Origin: GCA-020348365 sp964347995
GTDB lineage: Archaea > Thermoproteota > Bathyarchaeia > Bathyarchaeales > Bathyarchaeaceae
Length of the DNA: 13,312 bases
Reading direction: 5' to 3'
NCBI GenBank assembly: GCA_964347995.1
Contig: CAYGBA010000043.1
Coordinates: forward strand, 1-13,312
A program made the position numbers and the translations under genes. Below are positions 1-6,209 of this stretch, piece by piece (positions within the stretch are counted from its first letter, which is position 1; the number at the start of each line of letters is the position of its first letter). The notes below the pieces were generated by a model, which was given only the letters and a program-made list of their open reading frames with translations, did no database searches and had not been told where the DNA came from.

Positions 1-80
1 CCGTTCTTCAAAACAATAGAAACGTAGCTATTCAGCTGCTTGACCAAGACGTTCAGTGGTTTTCTGCTGGGCTCCAACAT
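1..80 (-). CDS. LSm (Sm-like) RNA-binding protein, N-terminus only
   Basis: The gene is cut by the window edge; 26 complete residues are visible. They read MLEPSRKPLNVL, then VKQLNSYVSIVLKNG. This is the Sm1 beginning of archaeal LSm proteins: R/K-P-L-x-V-L, a short helix-to-strand segment with L-N, then a V-x-V-x-L-K-x-G strand and turn. LSm proteins form heptameric rings that bind U-rich RNA and act in RNA processing or turnover. I chose ATG at 80 because a TATA-like box lies at 118-125, which predicts a transcript start near 97. The frame stays open upstream to tandem ATG codons at 119 and 116, but those would overlap the TATA box. The family call rests on a short stretch, so it is good but not certain. 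Confidence 0.68.
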   Translation of the reverse strand, partial: MLEPSRKPLNVLVKQLNSYVSIVLKN

Positions 81-117
81 CGATCGCCAACTAGACCTTA
101 GTATCCGAATCAACATC

Positions 118-125
118 ATATAAAA
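118..125 (-). promoter_or_regulatory. TATA-like box of the LSm gene
   Basis: On the minus strand this reads TTTTATAT, about 40 bp before the chosen LSm start at 80. The archaeal TATA-to-start-site spacing of about 25 bp would put transcription near 97, leaving a short leader. Judged by eye only. Confidence 0.4.
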
Positions 126-259
126 CTTGTGAGCCATCACGAGAGAATAAGAAACCTTAATCTTACATAAATCAACTAGGAAAGGCTAGTATTGATCAGA
201 AGACTGCTGAGAGGGGCAACGCACTGGGTTCGATAATAGAGCGCCTTAAAAGCATAGGC

Positions 260-592
260 TTGCCAAGGTATTTAAAAGCAAGGCACTTGAAATTCGGGCT
301 GACGATTGGAGCGATATGGGGGTTCTTATCGACAGTCGTATTTGTGACTATCGGGATGTTTGGCAGTCCTGGTCATCCATATCGCTGGCTTCACGAGTCC
401 CTTCAGGCGTCATATGATATGTTGTGGTTCAAAGTACTCTTCCTACCCTTTGTATTGCTGGCCCAAGCATTTTTCAGTTCGCAACAATCTTCGGCGATGT
501 ATGTGGTCTTTGCTGCCACTCCATTTGGAGCGATGATTGGTCTGAGCATCGGGGTCATGACATCGTTGGTGAGCTATCTTATCCAGAAGTAG
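260..592 (+). CDS. Small integral membrane protein of unknown function
   Basis: I do not recognise this 110-residue protein. It has a basic N-terminus (PRYLKARHLKFG) and three hydrophobic segments at roughly residues 12-34, 56-72 and 78-108, so it should sit in the cytoplasmic membrane. No catalytic motif is visible. The start is uncertain. TTG at 260 has no convincing ribosome-binding site, and the same frame is open back to a stop at 158-160. A CTG at 224 preceded by GAGAGGGG, or an ATT at 191 preceded by AGGAAAGG, would add a hydrophilic helix of 12-23 residues. A TATA-like stretch TTACATAAA at 163-171 would fit a transcript starting near 190. The gene converges on the nucleotidyltransferase, the two stop codons being only 11 bp apart. 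Confidence 0.55.
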   Translation: MPRYLKARHLKFGLTIGAIWGFLSTVVFVTIGMFGSPGHPYRWLHESLQASYDMLWFKVLFLPFVLLAQAFFSSQQSSAMYVVFAATPFGAMIGLSIGVMTSLVSYLIQK

Positions 593-603
593 GAAATAAT
601 CCA

Positions 604-1353
604 TCAAAAAAGGTGTGACAACTTCTCGTCCACAGTTTGGCGATCTAGTTTTTCGTAGGCTTCTGTGCTGCCAACATCGTACCAGAAGGCGTCTGTGAGG
701 TAGCTGTACACTGGTTCACCTATTTCTATGAGATTCGGAATCACGTCTCCCATTAAATCTAGTCGAGGTCTATCCTTCTTCAGCCGTTCTATGTTCTCGA
801 GAGTGTCTCCCTCCAGAACCAGTATTCCGATGCTTACGGGCTTTTCCAGTTCGGGTTTTTCTATGAACTCTCGAATCCTTCCGTTTTCATCAAGGTCAGC
901 CAAGCCTACGGCGATTTGGAATTTTGAGGACAGCGCCACGGTCCCAGCTGACTTCCTCTTTTTATGATGGCTCAGCAGGTCTCTGAGGTCTATGTTTGTT
1001 ACGATATCTCCGTAGTAAATTAGTAGAGTGTCATCTGAATCCACTGCGCCTTGCTCGTAGCAGTTGAGTACTGAACCTGCGGTTCCTCCTAGCTTGGGGT
1101 CATCGTACATGTAATCTATCTTGACGTCGAACCTAGAACCTTCCTCAAAATAGCTTGTTATCTGCTCTGCCTTGTGGTTCACTAGAAAAATCAGGTTTGT
1201 GATGTCGTGAAATTTAAACAGGCGGACTATATATTCCAATATCGGTTTTTGCTTCAGTCCTATTGGGATCATAGTTTTTTGGATGTAGTACGTAAGCGGT
1301 CTAAGCCTTGTACCAAGTCCCCCACAGAGAATTAGGCCCTTAACTCCATCCAT
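604..1353 (-). CDS. Sugar-phosphate nucleotidyltransferase (GT-A fold, single domain)
   Basis: This enzyme should join a sugar 1-phosphate to an NTP, giving an NDP-sugar and pyrophosphate in the cytoplasm. The signature loop GGLGTRLRPLT is at residues 11-21, followed by a conserved lysine in QKTMIP (K26). Other family features are GTAGS near 90-94, a metal-binding aspartate in YYGDIVT (D116), EFIEKP near 163-167, and FWYDVGST near 224-230. At 249 residues it holds only the catalytic domain; the left-handed beta-helix tail of many mannose-1-phosphate guanylyltransferases and GlmU-like proteins is absent. It resembles short mannose-1-P guanylyl-, glucose-1-P thymidylyl- or uridylyltransferases, and the sequence does not fix the sugar or nucleotide. 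It lies 51 bp after the small membrane protein gene and probably shares its transcript. A role supplying NDP-glucose to TreT is possible but speculative. Confidence 0.88.
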   Translation of the reverse strand: MDGVKGLILCGGLGTRLRPLTYYIQKTMIPIGLKQKPILEYIVRLFKFHDITNLIFLVNHKAEQITSYFEEGSRFDVKIDYMYDDPKLGGTAGSVLNCYEQGAVDSDDTLLIYYGDIVTNIDLRDLLSHHKKRKSAGTVALSSKFQIAVGLADLDENGRIREFIEKPELEKPVSIGILVLEGDTLENIERLKKDRPRLDLMGDVIPNLIEIGEPVYSYLTDAFWYDVGSTEAYEKLDRQTVDEKLSHLF

Positions 1354-1404
1354 AGAAGTCCCACGTGTGTAAAGGAACAGAAGGAAAGAATGGGTTGGCT
1401 GAGC

Positions 1405-1713
1405 CTACTTTTCTTCTTTCTCTTTTTCCTCTTCGGCTTCAGTTTCCAGTTCGGCTTCGATCTCTTCAATGGGCTTTGGAGGAGGAGTTGTAGCCATAGT
1501 CCAACCGATCCAAGCACCGATGGCTAGGACTACAATGAACGCGATGAAGACTGGAATGGCGACAAGCCAGAATTGGACGCCCGATTGCCATGCGACCGTC
1601 CAGCCGAGCATTTCCAGCCACCAAGGATAGAACAGCGTTATCACATACGTGATCGCGATGACTGCGCAGATTATGAATATCAGGCCACCGATAGCTTGAT
1701 CTTTACTCGCCAC
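1405..1713 (-). CDS. Two-helix membrane protein with acidic C-terminal tail
   Basis: I do not recognise a family. The 102-residue product has two strongly hydrophobic segments at about residues 8-28 and 47-70, joined by a Trp-rich loop (YPWWLEMLGWTVAW). A Pro-rich hinge (TPPPKPIEE) follows, then a tail made almost entirely of Glu, Lys and Ala from about 80 to 102. That tail is probably a charged cytoplasmic helix able to bind a partner. The start is GTG at 1713, supported by GGTGAT at 1719-1724 just upstream and by a TATA-like box at 1752-1760. The nucleotidyltransferase follows 51 bp downstream on the same strand. Function is unknown; a scaffolding role for the neighbouring enzyme is only a guess. 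Confidence 0.75.
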   Translation of the reverse strand: MASKDQAIGGLIFIICAVIAITYVITLFYPWWLEMLGWTVAWQSGVQFWLVAIPVFIAFIVVLAIGAWIGWTMATTPPPKPIEEIEAELETEAEEEKEKEEK

Positions 1714-1751
1714 GCTTAATCACCAATGTAGCCATGCTTTGTCTGTAACCC

Positions 1752-1760
1752 TATTATAAA
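1752..1760 (-). promoter_or_regulatory. TATA-like box before the membrane protein / nucleotidyltransferase pair
   Basis: The minus strand reads TTTATAATA. About 25 bp downstream would place a transcript start near 1730, followed by the GGTGAT ribosome-binding site and the GTG start at 1713. It lies in the 60-bp gap after ahcY, so the two downstream genes can be transcribed independently of ahcY. Confidence 0.45.
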
Positions 1761-1773
1761 GTTTGTCGTCTAA

Positions 1774-3030
1774 CTAGATAGTTCCGGCTTGCCAACTGGA
1801 GAGGTATTTCTGTTGCTCTTGTGTCAGTTCATCGATTTCTATGCCTATTGCCTTCAGCTTGAGATGTGCCACACGTTCGTCGATTTCCTTGGGTACGCCA
1901 TAGACCTTCGGGATCATTTTGTCGTTTTCTACTATATGTTTAACGCACAAAGCTTGGTTGGCGAAGGACATATCCATGACCTCAGAGGGGTGCCCTTCGG
2001 CGGCGGCGAGATTCACAAGTCTTCCTTCAGCCAGCAGATAGAGTCTCCTTCCATTCTCAAGCCTGAATTCTTCCAGACCAGATCTGAGTGTCCTCTTCGA
2101 TGAAGAGATGTTCTCCAAGTCAGGTAGGCTTATTTCGACATTGAAGTGGCCACTATTGGCAAGGATGACGCCATCCTTCATCTCAAGCATATGTTCCTTT
2201 CGAATAACGCTAATGTCTCCAGTAGCCGTAATGAAAATGTCGCCGATTGCCGAAGCGTCCTTAATTGGCATAACACGGAAGCCATCCATGATTGCTTCTA
2301 ATGCCTTCAGTGGATTCGCTTCTGTGACGATTACATTTGCGCCTAGGCCCCTTGCTCGGAGGGCGATCCCTCTGCCGCACCATCCGTAGCCGCAGATGGC
2401 CAAGTTTTTTCCAGCTAATAGGACGTTCGTGGCTCTAAGGATTCCATCAATCGTGCTCTGGCCGGTTCCATAGCGGTTGTCAAAAAGATACTTTGTGTGC
2501 GCATCGTTCACGGCTATGATCGGATATTCTAGGGTTCCAGCTTCATCCATTGCCCTCAGGCGCATTACTCCCGTGGTGGTTTCTTCGGTTCCTCCCTTCA
2601 TATTCTCTAGAGCTTCTCTTCTCTTTGTGTGTATTGTACTGACTAGGTCAGCGCCATCGTCCATCGTGATCAGTGGTTTGTGATCAATCACCTTGTTAAC
2701 ACACCAGTAGTAGTCTTCGGTTGTTTCGCCACGCCAAGCAAAGACGTCGACCCCGCTCTCTGCGAGGGCTGCTGCTACTTCATCCTGGGTCGAGAGCGGG
2801 TTGGATCCGCATAGAGCCACAGTGGCTCCTCCAGCTGTCAGCGTATCTACCAGTACTGCGGTCTCTTTGGTTACATGGAGGCAAGCGCCTATGGTGAGGT
2901 TCTTGAGTGGTCTTTTCCGTTGGAACTGCTGTTTTATCTGGTTGAGAACGGGCATGTGAGCTGATGCCCATTCAGCTTGGAGGGCTCCTTGGGGAGCTAA
3001 AGACGAATCTTTGACTTTGAAACTTGACAT
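1774..3030 (-). CDS. ahcY: S-adenosylhomocysteine hydrolase (adenosylhomocysteinase)
   Basis: This cytoplasmic enzyme uses bound NAD to split S-adenosylhomocysteine reversibly into adenosine and homocysteine, removing the product inhibitor of methyltransferases. The N-terminal SFKVKD, EWASAHMP (20-27) and HVTKETAVL (52-60) are typical. So are MDDGADLV (123-130), EETTTGV (149-155), NDAHTKYLFDNRYGTGQS (175-192), the NAD-binding loop GYGWCGRG (214-221), LANSGHFNVEI (290-300) and AAAEGHPSEVMDMSFANQAL. The 418-residue length and a C-terminus without the PxHYRY tail of eukaryotic enzymes fit the archaeal form. I start at ATG 3030, where homology begins and GGAAAAGTGAT lies just upstream. In-frame ATGs at 3057 and 3102 would overlap the promoter. 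Its first 26 codons and leader recur in front of the kinase gene at 4893-6038. Confidence 0.97.
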   Translation of the reverse strand: MSSFKVKDSSLAPQGALQAEWASAHMPVLNQIKQQFQRKRPLKNLTIGACLHVTKETAVLVDTLTAGGATVALCGSNPLSTQDEVAAALAESGVDVFAWRGETTEDYYWCVNKVIDHKPLITMDDGADLVSTIHTKRREALENMKGGTEETTTGVMRLRAMDEAGTLEYPIIAVNDAHTKYLFDNRYGTGQSTIDGILRATNVLLAGKNLAICGYGWCGRGIALRARGLGANVIVTEANPLKALEAIMDGFRVMPIKDASAIGDIFITATGDISVIRKEHMLEMKDGVILANSGHFNVEISLPDLENISSSKRTLRSGLEEFRLENGRRLYLLAEGRLVNLAAAEGHPSEVMDMSFANQALCVKHIVENDKMIPKVYGVPKEIDERVAHLKLKAIGIEIDELTQEQQKYLSSWQAGTI

Positions 3031-3066
3031 CGTTATCACTTTTCCTAGTTGTTTCATCCTTTTTAT
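2953..3066 (-). repeat. ahcY 5' segment, copy A (source) of a dispersed duplication
   Basis: This 114-bp stretch holds the first 26 ahcY codons, the ribosome-binding site and the edge of the promoter. It aligns without gaps to 5961-6074 in the same orientation. By hand count about 79 of 114 bases match, and 19 of 20 match at 3010-3029. Because copy A encodes the normal N-terminus of a full-length enzyme, it is the likely source and the distant copy the derivative. Confidence 0.8.
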
Positions 3067-3082
3067 AGCACAATTATTTAAG
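3058..3082 (-). promoter_or_regulatory. ahcY promoter region
   Basis: Two TATA candidates are seen on the minus strand: CTTAAATA at 3075-3082 and CTATAAAA near 3060-3067. The distal one predicts transcription from about 3052, which gives a leader containing the GTGAT ribosome-binding motif before ATG 3030. The proximal one would give a leader under 10 nt. The distal box is therefore preferred. Confidence 0.4.
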
Positions 3083-3158
3083 ATATATCGATTGGGCATC
3101 AAATCTTGTCTGATGTCCGTGTCTACGCTCGGGGCAGATAGTGATTATTGTCGCAAAG

Positions 3159-3168
3159 ATTTAATTTT
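3159..3168 (+). promoter_or_regulatory. TATA-like box of the kinase / PHP pair
   Basis: ATTTAATTTT preceded by purine-rich GCAAAG, a plausible BRE element. Transcription would start near 3188, followed by GAGGT at about 3199-3203 and the TTG start at 3212. Confidence 0.45.
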
Positions 3169-3211
3169 GTTTTGGGTCAAGTTAGTTGCAGAGAAATGAG
3201 GTTGTGTCCTG

Positions 3212-3814
3212 TTGAAAGAACCTTTTGCCGAGTTTGTCAAGGCTGAGTTGAAGCCGGGTACCCTGCTGATTACTTGTGGGCTTCCAGGAACTTGGAAAAC
3301 CGAGACTGCAGAGGAAATCTCGAAGATTAAGGGGTATCCTATTCTCCGAACCGATTTGATTCGACTGGAGGTTCTTAAGAATGAGGATATCTTTGATGAA
3401 AAAGTTGCGTCAAGCATGAGCAAGCGAGAACTAGTGTATACAGAGATGTTTCGGCGGGCGCAGGATCTTGTACAAAAGGGTGAAGGCGTAATTTTGGACG
3501 CTACTTTCGTCACCCAGAAACTGAGAAGAAGCGCGGCTGAGATTGCCACAAGGCACAACATGACTTTTGCTATACTTCAAACTCATTGTTCTGAAGAGGT
3601 GTCCATTGCAAGGATTTTGAAAAGAACTAAAGAGGATTACGAGTCAAACGCTTTGACCAGGCAAGCCTACCTTAACAACAAGAAGAGGTTTGAACCTGTG
3701 GACTTGGATGACTTGAAAAAGAGGCACCCCCAAATCAAGATAGTACACCTAACAGTCGACACGGATTATGATCCTCCAGAGGATTGGTATGTAGTTGGGA
3801 TGGAAAGACGGTAA
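3212..3814 (+). CDS. AAA_33-type P-loop kinase (COG0645-like)
   Basis: A 200-residue P-loop kinase-like protein of the zeta-toxin/T4 polynucleotide-kinase type. The phosphate-binding loop is in LLITCGLPGTWKT (residues 18-30). VILDATF (93-99) supplies the second acidic motif, and the lid region is rich in Arg (SIARILKRTKEDYES, 131-145). The P-loop has Trp (W28) where GxxGxGK normally has Gly just before the Lys; the codon is TGG at 3293-3295. Lys29 and Thr30 are kept. The start is TTG at 3212 with GAGGT upstream. The PHP gene follows after 16 bp, so they are likely cotranscribed. In bacteria this domain is often the C-terminal half of a fusion with an aminoglycoside-phosphotransferase-like domain; a protein matching the other half is at 4893-6038. 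The substrate is unknown. Confidence 0.82.
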   Translation: MKEPFAEFVKAELKPGTLLITCGLPGTWKTETAEEISKIKGYPILRTDLIRLEVLKNEDIFDEKVASSMSKRELVYTEMFRRAQDLVQKGEGVILDATFVTQKLRRSAAEIATRHNMTFAILQTHCSEEVSIARILKRTKEDYESNALTRQAYLNNKKRFEPVDLDDLKKRHPQIKIVHLTVDTDYDPPEDWYVVGMERR

Positions 3815-3830
3815 TTAGGCCCGCTTCACC

Positions 3831-4706
3831 ATGTTAATAGATCTACACATCCATTCAAAAAGTTGTTCCGATGGAAACTTGACTGTTGAAGAAATCGTTG
3901 AGGAAGCTAGAATCAGAAATATCGGATTAATGTCGATTACGGATCACGACTCGATTGACTGTCAAGAGACCGCCATGGCTTTGACAAGGAAAAACGGAAT
4001 CCATTACATTCCTGGAGTTGAACTGAATGTAACTTTCGGGCATCCCAGATATCACAAGGGCAAATCAATTTCACTGGATTTCTTGGGTTACCAATTCGAT
4101 GTGAAGAATACGGAACTAGCGAGCAAACTTGAACAAATTGCACGATATCGAGACAAAAGAGCCGTGAAGATAATAGACAAAATCAATGTGGAACTTGAAA
4201 AGGAAGGAATCGAGAAGTTGGCAAAGAACGACTTGAGAGAGATTCGAGCTTCTGCTGACGGCGCGCTTGGGAGACCTCACATAGCGAGTTATTTGTTGAG
4301 GAAGGGAGTTGTCGGGACCAAGCAAGAGGCTTTTGATAAGTATCTTGTGAAATGCAATGTTCCCAAGTATCCTCTTTACATCGACGACGCATCGAGGCTA
4401 GTGAGGAATGCTGGAGGAATAGTAGTGCTAGCTCATCCAAACGATCCTCATGGAACCTCCCTGGTGACGCTGACTAAATCGCTACAGGAACAGACAGACA
4501 TAATTGAAGAGTCAATTTTTGGATACATTGATGGCGTTGAGTGTTGGCACTCCAGAAATGACGTCCTAACAACAGATCACTACGTAAGGTTTGCAAGAAA
4601 ACATGGCTTGATCATGACTGGAGGAAGCGATTGCCATCAGAAGCCGATCCTCATGGGAACGGTGAAAGTTCCCAAATTCGTAGCCGAACAATTCACTTTT
4701 GAGTGA
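3831..4706 (+). CDS. PHP-domain phosphoesterase (COG0613-like)
   Basis: A 291-residue protein of the polymerase-and-histidinol-phosphatase superfamily, expected to hydrolyse a phosphoester with a cluster of metal ions in the cytoplasm. Putative metal ligands are in DLHIHSKSCSDG (H6, H8, D14), ITDHDS (D38, H39), PGVELNV (E64), GRPHIASYLL (H150), LAHPND (H202) and GGSDCH (D267, H269). The order and the helical insert at about 95-180 match the COG0613 group. That group includes phosphatases for 3',5'-nucleoside bisphosphates (pAp) and 5'-3' exonucleases on short RNA, so the exact substrate is open. It starts 16 bp after the P-loop kinase and should share its message. No nearby T-run or hairpin terminator is evident after its stop. 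Confidence 0.9.
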   Translation: MLIDLHIHSKSCSDGNLTVEEIVEEARIRNIGLMSITDHDSIDCQETAMALTRKNGIHYIPGVELNVTFGHPRYHKGKSISLDFLGYQFDVKNTELASKLEQIARYRDKRAVKIIDKINVELEKEGIEKLAKNDLREIRASADGALGRPHIASYLLRKGVVGTKQEAFDKYLVKCNVPKYPLYIDDASRLVRNAGGIVVLAHPNDPHGTSLVTLTKSLQEQTDIIEESIFGYIDGVECWHSRNDVLTTDHYVRFARKHGLIMTGGSDCHQKPILMGTVKVPKFVAEQFTFE

Positions 4707-4892
4707 ATTTTCCCGATTTAAGAGTCTTTCAGAGATTCTGACAGATTCGATCCCAAAGAAATCCGAAGCACCTACACTTTGCAGGCGCGATATTGGTCAA
4801 CACATAAGAAAGTGACATGTTAGCGCGTGAAATTGAAGTGAGATAGGCCAAGAACAAGCGCATGGTGTGTGGTACGCGCGTAATTCTGCTGG
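4707..4892. other. Convergent intergenic region, no gene seen
   Basis: These 186 bp separate the ends of the PHP gene and the leftward kinase. I see no tRNA-like fold, ORF with a start signal, or clear terminator. It contains GCGCG-type motifs, including the 8-bp palindrome ACGCGCGT near 4873-4880, of unknown meaning. Confidence 0.5.
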
Positions 4893-6038
4893 TTATAGTG
4901 TCTTTGCATAGGTCGAAGCTCGGCTGAAGTATGCCTTTGCTTCCTTCGTTGCTACGCGCTTTTCCTTAGTACTTATGCTGGGATCTTTGAGTTTGAAACT
5001 GATAACTTTGCCTCGCACGTAGGCTCGGTAACATTTATAGAAAGGGAGAACTTCCGTCAACTCTTGATCCCCGCTATGTCTGACATATCTTCTTACAAAG
5101 AAGTTGGAAAGATCGGTTCGTTCTTTGAAGTCTAGGTCCATGGCCAAGAAGGCGATGTCGGAGGCAACGTCAGAATACCTAAACCTTTCGTTGAACTCTA
5201 TCGCGTCGAAAATGTAGATTCGATCTGTGATAAAGATGTTTGCCGAGTGGATGTCTCCGTGACAATCTCTGATTCGACCCTCCCCTACCCTCTTCTCAAA
5301 AAGGGAAACGTTTCTCTTCATGAAATTGTTGATTTTTTTGAGGACTAGTTTGAAATTTTCCATGGACATCGTCTTGCTAACAAACTCTCGAGTTTGTTCG
5401 AAGTTCTCCTTCCAGTTGGCTTCTATGATCGTCAAGGAGCCGAACTTGCCTATCCTCCTATTTGTCTCTGCCTTTGAATGGAATTCCGCGATGATCTTTG
5501 CCATTCTGTCAATGAGTTTTCTATTCACCTTCTTCTCTTCCAAGAGCTTGTTCATCATCTTTTCTTGAGGGATTTTCTTCATTTTCACGGCATATTCAAC
5601 TGTTTCTCCTTCTCCCTTTATCTTGACAACGTTCGATCTGTTGATGGGAACAACCTCGAGGTACATGTCTCCGCACAACCGTCTGTTGAGCTCTAGCTCC
5701 TTTTCACAGAAGTAGCGTCTCTTTTCTAAGGTTGTGAAGTCTAGAAATCCGAGGTTCACGGCTTTTTTCACCTTGTACACGAAGTTTCTGGTCAGAAAGA
5801 CAAAGGATATGTGGGTCTGGATCAGTTCGATTTGACCTGGTTCTTCATCATAAGCTTCAGGCCTCATCAGAGCTTCCACGACCTGCTTCTGAACAGTAGG
5901 GTTCACTCCACGCTTGCTTTTCTTGTCAGTGGATCGCGTACGGGATGCAGCGTTCCCACATGTGTGCGCGTGCGCCCATCCAACAAGTAGGGCTCCGTTG
6001 GGAACCAAGCTAGGATTTTTGACCTTGAAACTTGACAC
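4893..6038 (-). CDS. Aminoglycoside-phosphotransferase-like kinase (COG2187) with an acquired ahcY-like N-terminus
   Basis: The body of this 381-residue protein is a protein-kinase-like small-molecule kinase. IELIQTHISFVFLT (70-83), FVYKVKKAVNLGFLDFTTL (86-104) and FCEKELELNRRL (110-121) are typical of the COG2187 N-lobe. HGDIHSANIF (260-269) is the catalytic loop (D262, N267), and IFDAIEFN supplies the metal-binding Asp (D278). The substrate is unknown. Residues 1-26 (SSFKVKNPSL... GWAHAHT) match the start of S-adenosylhomocysteine hydrolase at 16 of 26 positions. They are joined by a basic Ser/Thr/Lys linker (about 27-44) to the native-looking domain. GTG 6038 is the exact counterpart of the ahcY start and has GAGGAAGTGA upstream. 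ATG 6065 is in frame but close to the expected transcript start. The ancestral start may be GTG 5906 (residue 45), and translation could still begin there. Confidence 0.85.
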   Translation of the reverse strand: MSSFKVKNPSLVPNGALLVGWAHAHTCGNAASRTRSTDKKSKRGVNPTVQKQVVEALMRPEAYDEEPGQIELIQTHISFVFLTRNFVYKVKKAVNLGFLDFTTLEKRRYFCEKELELNRRLCGDMYLEVVPINRSNVVKIKGEGETVEYAVKMKKIPQEKMMNKLLEEKKVNRKLIDRMAKIIAEFHSKAETNRRIGKFGSLTIIEANWKENFEQTREFVSKTMSMENFKLVLKKINNFMKRNVSLFEKRVGEGRIRDCHGDIHSANIFITDRIYIFDAIEFNERFRYSDVASDIAFLAMDLDFKERTDLSNFFVRRYVRHSGDQELTEVLPFYKCYRAYVRGKVISFKLKDPSISTKEKRVATKEAKAYFSRASTYAKTL

Positions 6039-6074
6039 TTGTTTCACTTCCTCTGGGTGTCTCATCCTCTTTAT
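5961..6074 (-). repeat. ahcY 5' segment, copy B, fused in frame to the kinase gene
   Basis: This segment aligns ungapped with 2953-3066 (offset 3008), about 69% identical by hand count. It covers the leader, ribosome-binding site, start codon (ATG changed to GTG) and 26 codons. The reading frame has stayed open. Identity is highest over SSFKVK and its DNA, and falls to about 57% in the last 28 bp. Beyond codon 26 no similarity to ahcY is apparent. Confidence 0.8.
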
Positions 6075-6101
6075 TGTGTGCTGATTAATATTGTGTGCTG
6101 A
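6072..6101. repeat. Tandem 13-bp direct repeat upstream of the leftward kinase
   Basis: TATTGTGTGCTGA occurs identically at 6072-6084 and 6089-6101, separated by TTAA, giving a 17-bp period. The spacer and flanks form the TATA-like AATATTAAT (minus strand, 6084-6092). The repeats therefore bracket the probable promoter of the kinase gene. They could be binding sites for a regulator or a slippage duplication. Confidence 0.7.
6084..6092 (-). promoter_or_regulatory. TATA-like box of the leftward kinase gene
   Basis: AATATTAAT on the minus strand predicts transcription from about 6062. That leaves a leader of about 24 nt with GAGGAAGTGA before GTG 6038, and argues against ATG 6065 as the start. 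Confidence 0.4.
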
Positions 6102-6197
6102 CTAGAAGTGTATTGCAGAGGCACTTCACCTCCTCTGGACACATCAATATTTTGATAGAAGTAGACAGATAGCGATCAGACTATTCCAGCAGTCTGC

Positions 6198-6209
6198 ATG
6201 CGCGCGCAT
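6198..6209. promoter_or_regulatory. GC-alternating palindrome, candidate operator
   Basis: ATGCGCGCGCAT is a perfect 12-bp palindrome of alternating purines and pyrimidines. It is flanked by a second inverted pair, CCAGC at 6186-6190 and GCTGG at 6211-6215. It lies in the divergent region between the kinase and the ABC ATPase genes, about 30 bp upstream of the probable ATPase promoter. A regulator-binding role is inferred from position only. Confidence 0.35.

Noticed and set aside
3031..3102. Upstream extension of ahcY to ATG 3057 or ATG 3102
   Set aside because: The extra residues are not part of the family, overlap both TATA candidates, and ATG 3030 has a good ribosome-binding site.
3145..3561. 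138-codon frame opposite the P-loop kinase
   Set aside because: It overlaps a gene with clear motifs and has no recognisable domain or ribosome-binding site.
4873..4880. ACGCGCGT palindrome as a terminator or operator
   Set aside because: Too short, not followed by a T-run, and located in a convergent region where no promoter is expected.
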